Shown here: positions 52,151 through 59,981 of the stretch, one piece after another
Layout of the letters: every line of letters begins with the position of its first letter
How positions within the stretch are numbered: position 1 is the first letter of the stretch
Assembly (NCBI RefSeq): GCF_003206645.1
Contig: NZ_PZJP01000008.1
Location: forward strand, 231,512-295,511
Direction of reading: 5' to 3'
DNA from: Salinicola aestuarinus
GTDB lineage: Bacteria; Pseudomonadota; Gammaproteobacteria; Pseudomonadales; Halomonadaceae
DNA length: 64,000 nt
Made by a program: the position numbers and the translations under genes
Notes under the pieces: model-generated
Databases searched by the model: none
What the model was told of the DNA's origin: nothing
Seen by the model: only the letters and a program-made list of their open reading frames with translations

Positions 52151-52744
52151 CTACGCCTCACTATCAAAAGCTTCTTTACTTAAATCATTGGCAATCTCGC
52201 TCCCGTTTTTTCCGGAAAGTAGTGAGTTTCGCCAAGAATCAAGATGGTTAACTGTCCAAGGATGAGCATCTCCGAGTGAAGCTAAAGCAGCGAGAAGTGG
52301 GTCATTGAGACTTTCTGAGCTTGCAGCTGATGAAGGTGCTGATAAAAAAGTGCGGTCTAAGAAATCATCCGCTTCCTCAAACTCTCTTGCAACCACTTTT
52401 CGGCAGAAACGATCGTCTGTTTCTATTCGTGCGGCATCTTCAAGAGGGATGTTTCTGATTAACATAAACATATATAAGTCCGCAGTTTGTGGTTCAGGTA
52501 AAATGTCACGGAAATCGGCTGCCAACCGAAAAGCAGCTTGAATCGACAAGCTGTTAAAGGGGAGGTCTACAATTAAGATTGTTCTAAAACCAGCGCTCGG
52601 ACTATTTGAACGCTTGAGTCTGCAAATTTTAAAGTCAACCCCTGAGTCTGGGAAATCAAAGAGATCTTGATCTATGACAGGTGTTTCGTACCGACCTTCG
52701 GCACGTTTTATAATAGCCTCTATCACCCCTTGGATTGTCATCAT
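52151..52744 (-). CDS. lmuC: Lamassu small subunit (LmuC-like; ABC-three-component middle protein)
   Basis: 197 residues, no catalytic motif recognised. Start ATG 52744 is fixed by AAAGGAGG 5 bases upstream, which lies in the last codons of lmuA. Middle components of ABC-three-component/Lamassu systems are small, poorly conserved bridging proteins between ATPase and effector; length and position fit. The name rests on context more than on sequence. Confidence 0.7.
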   Translation of the reverse strand: MMTIQGVIEAIIKRAEGRYETPVIDQDLFDFPDSGVDFKICRLKRSNSPSAGFRTILIVDLPFNSLSIQAAFRLAADFRDILPEPQTADLYMFMLIRNIPLEDAARIETDDRFCRKVVAREFEEADDFLDRTFLSAPSSAASSESLNDPLLAALASLGDAHPWTVNHLDSWRNSLLSGKNGSEIANDLSKEAFDSEA

Positions 52745-52745
52745 T

Positions 52746-54665
52746 TTAGCCTCCTTTCCCATTACCTTCGATTGCATTTTGACGAGCATCATGTTGCTCT
52801 TTCAAATGCCTTCCAAAATAATCCTGCAGTTTATTTAATGATCCTTTTCTTAGCTGATTGAAGGATCTGGAACGCGTGACTAATAGATATGGCTGTCGTT
52901 CGGCTGCCATGCTTGTAGCTGCTTCAGCATCATCTGCCATGCCTTCGTTGAGCAACTCAGAGGGGGAGGCACTGACACCTGATAGTATAACGACAGCGGG
53001 TGGGTTGGGTCCGGTAATGGCAGTTAAACTGTCATCAGACAGTTCACGTACTTCTTGGCTATCACCTGAAGGGCCAGACCAGTTTTTAAGTGCAATGCTA
53101 AGCACCTTCCCACAACTGGGAAATGACTCCCAATCTGCCTCGCTGTCCCCAACCGCAACTGCTACCAATAGTAATGTTTCTATGGCGTTAACTAAAAGAT
53201 TTGTATTTTTTGGTCCAATACGTAATGCGTGCTTCTCATTTGTACCCTCGGTTGGCGGGTAAAGCAATTTTGCTAATAATTGTCGCCGGCATCCTGAGTC
53301 ATTTGTCAGCTTTTCTGACCAGACTTGCCAAGTCGCCTCCATAGCAGACATCAATGCTGTATCATTAATTCTTTCAAAACGCTCTGAGAGCTTATCACAC
53401 AGCCGCTCCCAGACAATATAATCCATTGATTTGTCTAGGTCTTCAGCCTCTTTTCGTGTATCAATATGGGTTTTTAGCTCGCGCTGAAAGGCACAAGTCA
53501 GGGCTTCACTATTTTCAATCCATGCTAAATCTTCAAGATCGGCTTCACTATTGCCGAGGGTGTAACCAAGCTCGTTAAAGACGAAGCTACGCCACAAAGG
53601 CTCCTGGTAAATCAAACCTTGCTTACCGTTTTGCAGATGGAGCGCCAAACGAAGTACTGCAGAATGAAGAGTTAGGTTTGAATTAGGAGGAGTATAGTCT
53701 GCATAGACTCTTAAGCTACCATTTTTTGAACTCTGTCCCCATAATTTTTCGACCACAGTAACGGAGCTTTCTGAAGCTTCACCGTCTACGTCGTGAATCC
53801 CTGAGACAGACCAAAGGTAGCCAGAGCCCTGACTTTTTGGACTCATAAGATACTGAGTCCATGTCTCTATTTCTGGCCTAAGATAGTCGTTAAGATGGCG
53901 CAGTAAAGTGCGAGGTTTTATGCTGGCAACATCTGAAGTTTCACGGGTAATGTAGTCAAGAAGGAGAGCGAGCGTTGAGCTAGAATCTGTGAAATGCCGT
54001 CCCAGTAGGTTTATCACCTGCTGTTCTACATACTCATCGTTTCCTACACAGGTAACCTTACAACGGCTTAGAGCATTGATGATATGAGTCCAATCACTAA
54101 AGCCACACCAAGTGGTCAGCCAGTTATAGGCTCGAGTTGTAGGGCCATCATCCCTGTTTTCGAGAGCATTAGGTGCTATCCCATCCTGGCCGCATGCTTT
54201 GCAAAGTTCTTCCAGATGGCTGACTCTAAGTTCTTTTTTTATTTCAAGGTTGCCGCCCATCAAAATTAAGTTGAAAAATCTTTTGCTATTTGTGTTTTCT
54301 TTTGACCACTTGGCTAGGCTGAAAAAAGCCGAATCAAGAACTGAGCTAGCAGGCTCTTGCTCTTTTTCAGAGCCTTCTTTTTTTTCAGTCCCTTTCGGTT
54401 TTCGTAGCTTTGCAGACGCTTTTGTTTTATCGGAATGTTTGTTGCAAAAGCCTGTTGTTTGCCTCTTGATTTGAAGATGTTCATAGCTTCCATCATTATG
54501 ATGGATTACGATGTCATCCCATTCAGGAATGCCGCCTTGTTCACTACCAATCTCAACTGGTGCAGGCTGTCCTGAAATGAATTTGTCTAGCATGTCCGAC
54601 AAGAATTGAGCAATAATAATTCTCTCGAATTTTGATTTTTGCTCAAGCCGGAACCTTTTAATCAT
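52746..54665 (-). CDS. lmuA: Lamassu effector with Cap4/DUF4297-like nuclease domain (LmuA-like)
   Basis: 639 residues. The N-terminus fits a PD-(D/E)xK nuclease of the Cap4 type: KFERIIIAQFLSDML helix, VEIGSEQGGIPEWDDIVI (Asp51) and YEHLQIKRQT with Gln65-x-Lys67. The long helical remainder has no recognised domain and probably docks to LmuB/LmuC. In known systems such effectors cut DNA once freed from the ATPase. First gene of the lmuA-lmuC-lmuB order, 91 bases after the tnpC-like stop. Confidence 0.78.
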   Translation of the reverse strand: MIKRFRLEQKSKFERIIIAQFLSDMLDKFISGQPAPVEIGSEQGGIPEWDDIVIHHNDGSYEHLQIKRQTTGFCNKHSDKTKASAKLRKPKGTEKKEGSEKEQEPASSVLDSAFFSLAKWSKENTNSKRFFNLILMGGNLEIKKELRVSHLEELCKACGQDGIAPNALENRDDGPTTRAYNWLTTWCGFSDWTHIINALSRCKVTCVGNDEYVEQQVINLLGRHFTDSSSTLALLLDYITRETSDVASIKPRTLLRHLNDYLRPEIETWTQYLMSPKSQGSGYLWSVSGIHDVDGEASESSVTVVEKLWGQSSKNGSLRVYADYTPPNSNLTLHSAVLRLALHLQNGKQGLIYQEPLWRSFVFNELGYTLGNSEADLEDLAWIENSEALTCAFQRELKTHIDTRKEAEDLDKSMDYIVWERLCDKLSERFERINDTALMSAMEATWQVWSEKLTNDSGCRRQLLAKLLYPPTEGTNEKHALRIGPKNTNLLVNAIETLLLVAVAVGDSEADWESFPSCGKVLSIALKNWSGPSGDSQEVRELSDDSLTAITGPNPPAVVILSGVSASPSELLNEGMADDAEAATSMAAERQPYLLVTRSRSFNQLRKGSLNKLQDYFGRHLKEQHDARQNAIEGNGKGG

Positions 54666-54756
54666 TTTGACATCCCTTCATTCCCGTTTTGTGGTGCTCA
54701 GCTATGCTGGCAGTCTTCCACCTTGCGTTGCATTTTACTATTTCAAGTTCATATTT

Positions 54757-55188
54757 TTATTGTTGTCTTGTGCTCGCATTTATCCAGTTTTTCCTGAAAT
54801 GCTCCGAGCGTCCTCTCTCTTTCTCTAACTCCTGCTGGAGTCGCGTATTCTCCTTTCGAACAGAACTGAGCTCCTGCTTCAAACGATCCACCTTGTTGCG
54901 CAACACAGACTCTATATGACGGTATTCCTCAGAAGTGCGTGAAGGGACGGTCACACCATCTATCTCTGATGCAGATGAACGTGCATTATCACGCTCAGCT
55001 GATATGGATTCCTTGAAGTTATTATATAGGTACTGCCTGCTAACACCGGCGAGTGCAGCAATGTCTTTAAATGTTATGGCCTCATTACGCTCCTTCAAAG
55101 TCGCAATAGCTTCCTCTACAGCACGACGCTTCCGCAAACTTCGTTCTTCTCTGGCCTTAGCGAGGCCTTCAGTGGCTTTGTCGCTCAT
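54757..55188 (-). CDS. tnpC: DUF6262/TnpC-like accessory protein of a Tn554-type transposon
   Basis: 143 residues. A helix-turn-helix of TetR-like appearance (ITFKDIAALAGVSRQYLYNNFKESISAERD) is followed by a coiled coil (VLRNKVDRLKQELSSVRKENTRLQQELEKERG). In Tn554, TnpC is not essential but affects frequency and orientation of transposition. It overlaps tnpB by 4 bases. Confidence 0.82.
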   Translation of the reverse strand: MSDKATEGLAKAREERSLRKRRAVEEAIATLKERNEAITFKDIAALAGVSRQYLYNNFKESISAERDNARSSASEIDGVTVPSRTSEEYRHIESVLRNKVDRLKQELSSVRKENTRLQQELEKERGRSEHFRKNWINASTRQQ

Positions 55189-57305
55189 TCGACAAACTCC
55201 AGCTTTATCTGTTTGGCTTTCTGTTCAGCACCTTTGTAGATGCCGTCTTCTTCTATAGCTGAAACGATTTTGCCCAAAGAGTCGTAGACTTCTTTGTTCT
55301 TTCTGAGGCGTCGGCCTGTGATTTCTGACATTCTTGTTTTTCCTGACTCTGCAAGCTCTTGGGATTCTTCTTGCTGCTCTTGAATGAGAGCGTCAATGGC
55401 AAGTTTTTCAGACTTAAAAAATTCAACATCTTTTGCATCAGCCCTGAAATGTTTACATGTATAGCATGCGTTGGCGTGTTCACACCAATCTCCAATTTGA
55501 GCAGGCATTGAACAAGCTCCGCCACAGACACGAGTGGCTGCTAGTTGCTCCTTTCTGACAAGAAGCTCACCAATTTTATCATCGACACTGCCATGTATCG
55601 TAAAGAACCTTCCGCTACCTTTTTCCAGGAGAGCTTTTTTCTTCAATTCAAGTCTGTTGTTGACATAAACCGTCGCCATATCAGGACTGGTATGCCCAAG
55701 CTCCATCATGATATTGAGAATATCATGTCCGTTTTGAGCTAAAGATGTGCCCATCGTATGGCGGAGAGGGTGCCAAGAAAAGGCGAGGGCGTTACCTTCA
55801 TCATCTCTCACCTGTTGGCTTACAACTTTTTTCTTTATCTCGCTCGCAGTCCATTGTTGAGACACAAAGCCTTCCCGAGTTCCCGTGAAGTAAGGGAAGA
55901 GGTACTTTGTTGGTCTGCCATGCTTTTGGACTATGCATTTTCTCTGGTCTTCAATAACTTTTATTAAAGCCGCGTGAGACTTGTCGCTTTTGGAAAGTGG
56001 CTTTCTGTTCCACTTCTTGACCTTATTCTGCCAGAAGTGGAGAATCATAAAGTTATCATCATCAGGATCATCCTTAAGACAATCATAGAGCACTGAATGG
56101 CCATCCTCAGCGCGCATGCCCGTAGCAAGGATTAGTATAAATATTTGAGGGGCAGGGGAGGGGGCATCCTTGACAGCCATCTGAAGCTCGTCAATGATGC
56201 GCTGTGAGTAGGAGCGTCCCACACCTTCGCTCGTATATCCTATTCGACCCAGTCCTTCTTTATAGTGGGTCTTCTTGATTTTCTTGACCGATCTTTTGGA
56301 TACTGACAAAGAAGGCCATTTGTCAGAGAATTCCCTTGAGGCCGTTTTCAGCATCGCCACAGTGTCTGTAAACCAGTTTTTCCCAGATAAGCCTTTCCTA
56401 TTGCCCCATGCTAAATACTCATCTTCAATCAACTCATCTGATATAAGAGCAGGAGAGGGTGTCTCAAATTTCTCGTGCATGAAGTCGCGGAAATTTATAA
56501 ACCTTCCCATGTAACCAACAAGCGTGCTTGGGGCTAGCTCACCATGCTGAATCTTGTTTATGACATGAAAGCGTACAGCATCACGCAACCATTCAGGGTA
56601 ACGGTAAAAATTAAGGTACTTGTCTGTGGTGCGCTGTGTGTCTTTGAATCTATAGTCATCTTCGCTATAAATGTCGTTGAGGTAGACAATCATCCGTCTA
56701 TGAAGAGGTTTGAACTGTTCCCTCTGTATTATAATATTCTTGTGGATGTCGCCAGCAACTGTAATCCGCGCCGAGAGATACTCCTTTTCAATGATGCTGT
56801 TGTCATTAACATAGCTCTGCTTGCTTTTCTTTCTCTTAGAGTTATGAGAGTGCCTCGAAAAGATATCCAAAAACTCAGCATTATGTTTTCTAGAAATTTT
56901 TGCTTCGCTGCTCGAGGTATGACGAGTTGTAAACTCAGGGTGAGGTATATCTGCCAGGCAAGAAACTTCGAAGCGCTTGGATATTGCTTTCCAGTCGGTA
57001 TTTAGCCATTTCATTGGCAAGCGTCTGCGCTCTACAGAAGAACGGGAGTTGTTGCGCTCATCTGAAAGAAATTTTGCCCAATAGCATTTCAGCTCAAGCT
57101 GTGGTGTCAGTGGTAGCCCGGTAAATTCAATAGGGCTGTTAATCCCAACATGCTCATTCGTAAAGCTCTTAATTGCTTTTACAAACGCTTCATCCCACAC
57201 GTCACTAAAAAACAGCTTGCTGTCATAGGCTTCAATTTTTGCCGAGAGCTGCTCTCTATACAGGAGCTGGCTGTCGGCACTTCCCTGAATTACCTTTAGA
57301 TCCAT
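55185..57305 (-). CDS. tnpB: Tn554 TnpB-like large tyrosine recombinase
   Basis: 706 residues. The C-terminal catalytic domain has LATGMRAEDGHS (Arg398), HPLRHTMGTSL (His512, Arg515) and LGHTSPDMATVYVNN with the Tyr nucleophile. A Cys cluster near the end (CGGACS...CEHANACYTCKHF) may bind zinc, as in TnpB-type recombinases. The N-terminal ~200 residues have no known domain. Overlaps tnpA by 10 bases. Confidence 0.88.
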   Translation of the reverse strand: MDLKVIQGSADSQLLYREQLSAKIEAYDSKLFFSDVWDEAFVKAIKSFTNEHVGINSPIEFTGLPLTPQLELKCYWAKFLSDERNNSRSSVERRRLPMKWLNTDWKAISKRFEVSCLADIPHPEFTTRHTSSSEAKISRKHNAEFLDIFSRHSHNSKRKKSKQSYVNDNSIIEKEYLSARITVAGDIHKNIIIQREQFKPLHRRMIVYLNDIYSEDDYRFKDTQRTTDKYLNFYRYPEWLRDAVRFHVINKIQHGELAPSTLVGYMGRFINFRDFMHEKFETPSPALISDELIEDEYLAWGNRKGLSGKNWFTDTVAMLKTASREFSDKWPSLSVSKRSVKKIKKTHYKEGLGRIGYTSEGVGRSYSQRIIDELQMAVKDAPSPAPQIFILILATGMRAEDGHSVLYDCLKDDPDDDNFMILHFWQNKVKKWNRKPLSKSDKSHAALIKVIEDQRKCIVQKHGRPTKYLFPYFTGTREGFVSQQWTASEIKKKVVSQQVRDDEGNALAFSWHPLRHTMGTSLAQNGHDILNIMMELGHTSPDMATVYVNNRLELKKKALLEKGSGRFFTIHGSVDDKIGELLVRKEQLAATRVCGGACSMPAQIGDWCEHANACYTCKHFRADAKDVEFFKSEKLAIDALIQEQQEESQELAESGKTRMSEITGRRLRKNKEVYDSLGKIVSAIEEDGIYKGAEQKAKQIKLEFVE

Positions 57306-58504
57306 TTTACGCCTCTATCAGTGATATGCGGTAACTTCCTGAATTCTTCGAGGCGCTTTTCCAGTTTTTCTGGGCCCGTCAGATGAAGTTTTCGTATCTC
57401 ATGGCTGAACAAATGTTTATAAAAATCCATGGTTGTCTGTGGGCTGGCGTGACCCAGGCGCTCCGCCACTTCGAGTAGTCCATAGCCGTCTACAATGGCT
57501 TCACTGGCATGCGTGTGCCTGAAATGATGCCAGGTGAAAGTCACAGCCGTTCGCTTCTTTAAGTAGTTCTTTAGATTCTCTGCATAACTTCGGGAAAGGG
57601 CTCGTCCAATGCTGCCTCGCTGAATATTACAAAATACATATTCGGTGCCCGCTTCAAAAGCGTCTTGATACTCATCGCTTGTGATGAAGTCTTCATACAT
57701 ATCGAGCAGGTAGTCCATAACCGGAATGGCACGAACACGTTGTCCTTTAGCCCTGGCACCATTCTCATTGTCGTCCCTAGGGATGATCCATATGATCTTA
57801 TCTTCGAGGCCAATGTCTGTGTGACGGAGCCCCAGAGCCTCGCCAATGCGCATCCCTGTGTTGTAGAGCAATGTCACCAGAAAAGCATCTCTCAGCCTAT
57901 GGCAAGCTTTGATGAGTAATAGGACGCTTTCTGGAGACAGGCGCTTTTCAGTGACCTGTTTCTGGATCTTCCCGATGTCACCGCGTAGGTAACGATCTTT
58001 CTGCTTGGTTGTGCGCCGGCTGTTGATGTGCTCGAGGAAGGGCTTATAGCTGTTGAGGCCCTGATGATGCTGTGATTGCGTTCCTCGGACGTGCTCGAAT
58101 GGATCTCGGCCCTGGAGATAGCGATAGAAGGATTTGGTCGCCAAATGCAGCTGGTTTTTCAGCGATGCTGAAAGCTTCTGGAGAGAACGTGCATCAAAGG
58201 TTACGAGGTTTTCTGGCGGTGGCTCGTCTTTAGCGCTTAAAGCGTAGGGAAGCCACTGAAGGAAATGATCGTAATCGCTTACCGAAATGTCATAGATCGA
58301 TTTGCCGATGGCGTTGAGGTAGCTACCTAGACGAGCCATGTGGCGTGCGTAGGCGACGATCGTGTTTGGTGAGAGGTTGGTTTCCTCAAGGTGGACGATC
58401 CAGTCACGCAGAGGGTCGACGGTGCCACCATCATGATCGAGCACGGTCCACGAGACCGCTGTGTCGCTGTAACGAATTTTGACGAGCCTCATGAGCATCA
58501 CCAT
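57296..58504 (-). CDS. tnpA: Tn554 TnpA-like tyrosine recombinase
   Basis: 402 residues. N-terminal SAM-like core-binding domain (TNLSPNTIVAYARHMARLGSYLNAIGK) and a full catalytic set: NTGMRIGEALGLRHTD (Arg219), WHHFRHTHA (His326, Arg329), LGHASPQTTMDFY (His352, Tyr362). The start at 58504 has GGAG about 10 bases upstream; Met3 and Met5 are alternatives. First gene of the tnpABC operon. Confidence 0.9.
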   Translation of the reverse strand: MVMLMRLVKIRYSDTAVSWTVLDHDGGTVDPLRDWIVHLEETNLSPNTIVAYARHMARLGSYLNAIGKSIYDISVSDYDHFLQWLPYALSAKDEPPPENLVTFDARSLQKLSASLKNQLHLATKSFYRYLQGRDPFEHVRGTQSQHHQGLNSYKPFLEHINSRRTTKQKDRYLRGDIGKIQKQVTEKRLSPESVLLLIKACHRLRDAFLVTLLYNTGMRIGEALGLRHTDIGLEDKIIWIIPRDDNENGARAKGQRVRAIPVMDYLLDMYEDFITSDEYQDAFEAGTEYVFCNIQRGSIGRALSRSYAENLKNYLKKRTAVTFTWHHFRHTHASEAIVDGYGLLEVAERLGHASPQTTMDFYKHLFSHEIRKLHLTGPEKLEKRLEEFRKLPHITDRGVKWI

Positions 58505-58599
58505 CCATGGAATGCTCCATATTTGACATGGTGAGCATATGAGTCAACCCGAAGGAGCTGATCTCAGCTCTGACACCTTAAGTGGACACAGTTGACATA

Positions 58600-58614
58600 G
58601 ACACCCTTGGTGTC
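58600..58614. repeat. Inverted repeat near the right end of the element
   Basis: GACACC-CTT-GGTGTC: perfect 6-base arms around 3 bases. A further direct copy of GACACC lies at 58572-58577. Could be a recombinase binding or core site. Confidence 0.4.
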
Positions 58615-58622
58615 CGTATTAA

Positions 58623-58638
58623 CATAATATATATTATG
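58623..58638. repeat. 16-base perfect palindrome
   Basis: CATAATAT-ATATTATG, all A/T except the outermost bases, in the transition between the element and the cyo upstream region. Possible regulator site or recombination site. Confidence 0.4.
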
Positions 58639-59045
58639 CGCAATCTATGAGGCGAAGGGTATTCGGGCCGACAATCACCAATAACGTGCATCTGCGCACC
58701 GGCGGTTTGCGTAGGTTTGTCCAAGGACGGCCGAATCCGACGAATTTTGTTAAAGCGTTATTTTTTCAGGCCGATTAGACAACGTCAGCATGAGAACCGG
58801 CAGGCTGAACACGCGATGCGACATATCGCCACAGGCGTTGCCACTTTGGCCCGGTTCACTGAACGAATTGACAATTTTGGGTACAATGACAGCCGCGAAA
58901 TCCCTACTTCGTTGGCGACGTACGGTGCCGGATGATTCCATCGGGTGTCCTATTTCCAAGTTGTCAGCCCTGGCGAGCGGCGTATGATGCAGGCCGCTGG
59001 CCGATGTTGCAGGGCCGAAAAGCTTTCCTCCACTGGGGTCGTGAG

Positions 59046-59975
59046 ATGAGAAAAAGGAACTCCCTCAAGTATTTGAGTGTGATGACGTGGCTAGGCGCGC
59101 CGCTGTTGTTGAGCGGTTGCGGATCGGCGTTGATGGATCCTTCGGGTGAAGTCGGCCAAGGTCTGAAGTCGCTGATCATTACGGCTTTCGGGCTGATGTT
59201 GATCGTCGTCATCCCGGTCATCGTGATGACCATTCTATTTGCGTGGAAATACCGCGGCACCAATCTGGCCGCCAAATACACGCCGAACTGGGAACATTCG
59301 AACGTCATCGAAGTGTTCGTGTGGGCCATCCCCTGCGTCATCATCCTATTCCTTGCCATCCTGACATGGCAGACGTCGCATGAGTACGACCCCCACAAGC
59401 CGATCGCCAGCGACGAGGAAACCATGACCATCGACGCTGTATCGCTCGATTGGAAGTGGCTGTTCATCTATCCCGAACAAGGCGTGGCCTCCGTCAATGA
59501 GTTGGCAATGCCGGTGGATCGTCCCGTGCACTTTCGTGTGACCTCGGCGACCGTCATGAATTCCTTCATGATTCCGAGCCTCGGCAGCCAGATCTATGCC
59601 ATGGCGGGCATGGACAACGACGTTTACCTCGAAGGTAACGAAATCGGAACCTATCGTGGTCGTTCGACCAACTATAGCGGCGAAGGTTTCTCGGAAATGC
59701 TGTTCGATGCCCATGTCACGTCGGAAGAGAATTTCGATGCATGGATCGACGAAGTCCGTGGGTCCTCCGAGTCGCTCACGTTCGAGGGCAACTACCAGGA
59801 TCTGGCGGAGCCGTCGATCGCGCATCCGATCGAGCATTTTTCCGAGGTCCCATCCGACCTCTACGAACAGATCGTGGGCAGTTTCCACACGGGTGGGGAG
59901 TCTTCTCACCACGCGGGATCGCACGCCGATCAAGAAGAGCAGTCCATGCCCATGAGTGCGCAGGCAGCGGAGTAA
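59046..59975 (+). CDS. cyoA: Cytochrome bo3 ubiquinol oxidase subunit II
   Basis: Subunit II of the haem-copper quinol oxidase. From ATG 59046 (MRKRNSLKYLS) it has a lipoprotein signal ending LLLSGC, two transmembrane helices and a periplasmic cupredoxin domain (DWKWLFIYPEQGVASVNELAMP, SATVMNSFMIPSLGSQIYAMAGM) that lacks the CuA Cys/His ligands, as expected for a quinol oxidase. 309 residues. An upstream in-frame start at 58932 is rejected because the lipobox signal fits ATG 59046. Confidence 0.94.
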   Translation: MRKRNSLKYLSVMTWLGAPLLLSGCGSALMDPSGEVGQGLKSLIITAFGLMLIVVIPVIVMTILFAWKYRGTNLAAKYTPNWEHSNVIEVFVWAIPCVIILFLAILTWQTSHEYDPHKPIASDEETMTIDAVSLDWKWLFIYPEQGVASVNELAMPVDRPVHFRVTSATVMNSFMIPSLGSQIYAMAGMDNDVYLEGNEIGTYRGRSTNYSGEGFSEMLFDAHVTSEENFDAWIDEVRGSSESLTFEGNYQDLAEPSIAHPIEHFSEVPSDLYEQIVGSFHTGGESSHHAGSHADQEEQSMPMSAQAAE

Positions 59976-59981
59976 CGAACC

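Larger units (their letters stand above)
42390..58600. mobile_element. Tn554-type element carrying two defence modules (approximate ends)
   Basis: About 16 kb, distinctly more AT-rich than its surroundings, between zur and the cyo operon. Its right end encodes a recombinase trio with overlapping genes: tyrosine recombinase (402 aa), large tyrosine recombinase (706 aa) and small DUF6262/TnpC-like protein (143 aa), the arrangement of Tn554 tnpABC. Cargo: a Lamassu-type system and a methyltransferase/helicase/GIY-YIG operon. The ends are placed only by composition, gene content and a shared 8-base inverted word; Tn554-type elements lack long terminal repeats, so exact ends need an empty-site comparison. 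Confidence 0.75.
58505..59045. other. Gene-free region: right end of the element and cyo upstream region
   Basis: No gene supported. The first ~150 bases are AT-rich and hold clustered repeats: GACACC words at 58572 and 58600, AGTTGACA at 58590, and the two palindromes listed separately. From about 58640 composition returns to that of the host, so the element probably ends near 58.6 kb. The cyo promoter should lie between there and 59045, but no convincing boxes with correct spacing were found. Confidence 0.6.

Noticed and set aside
58868..58887. TTGACA and TACAAT as a promoter for cyoA
   Set aside because: Both boxes match well, but only 8 bases separate them, too close for sigma-70.
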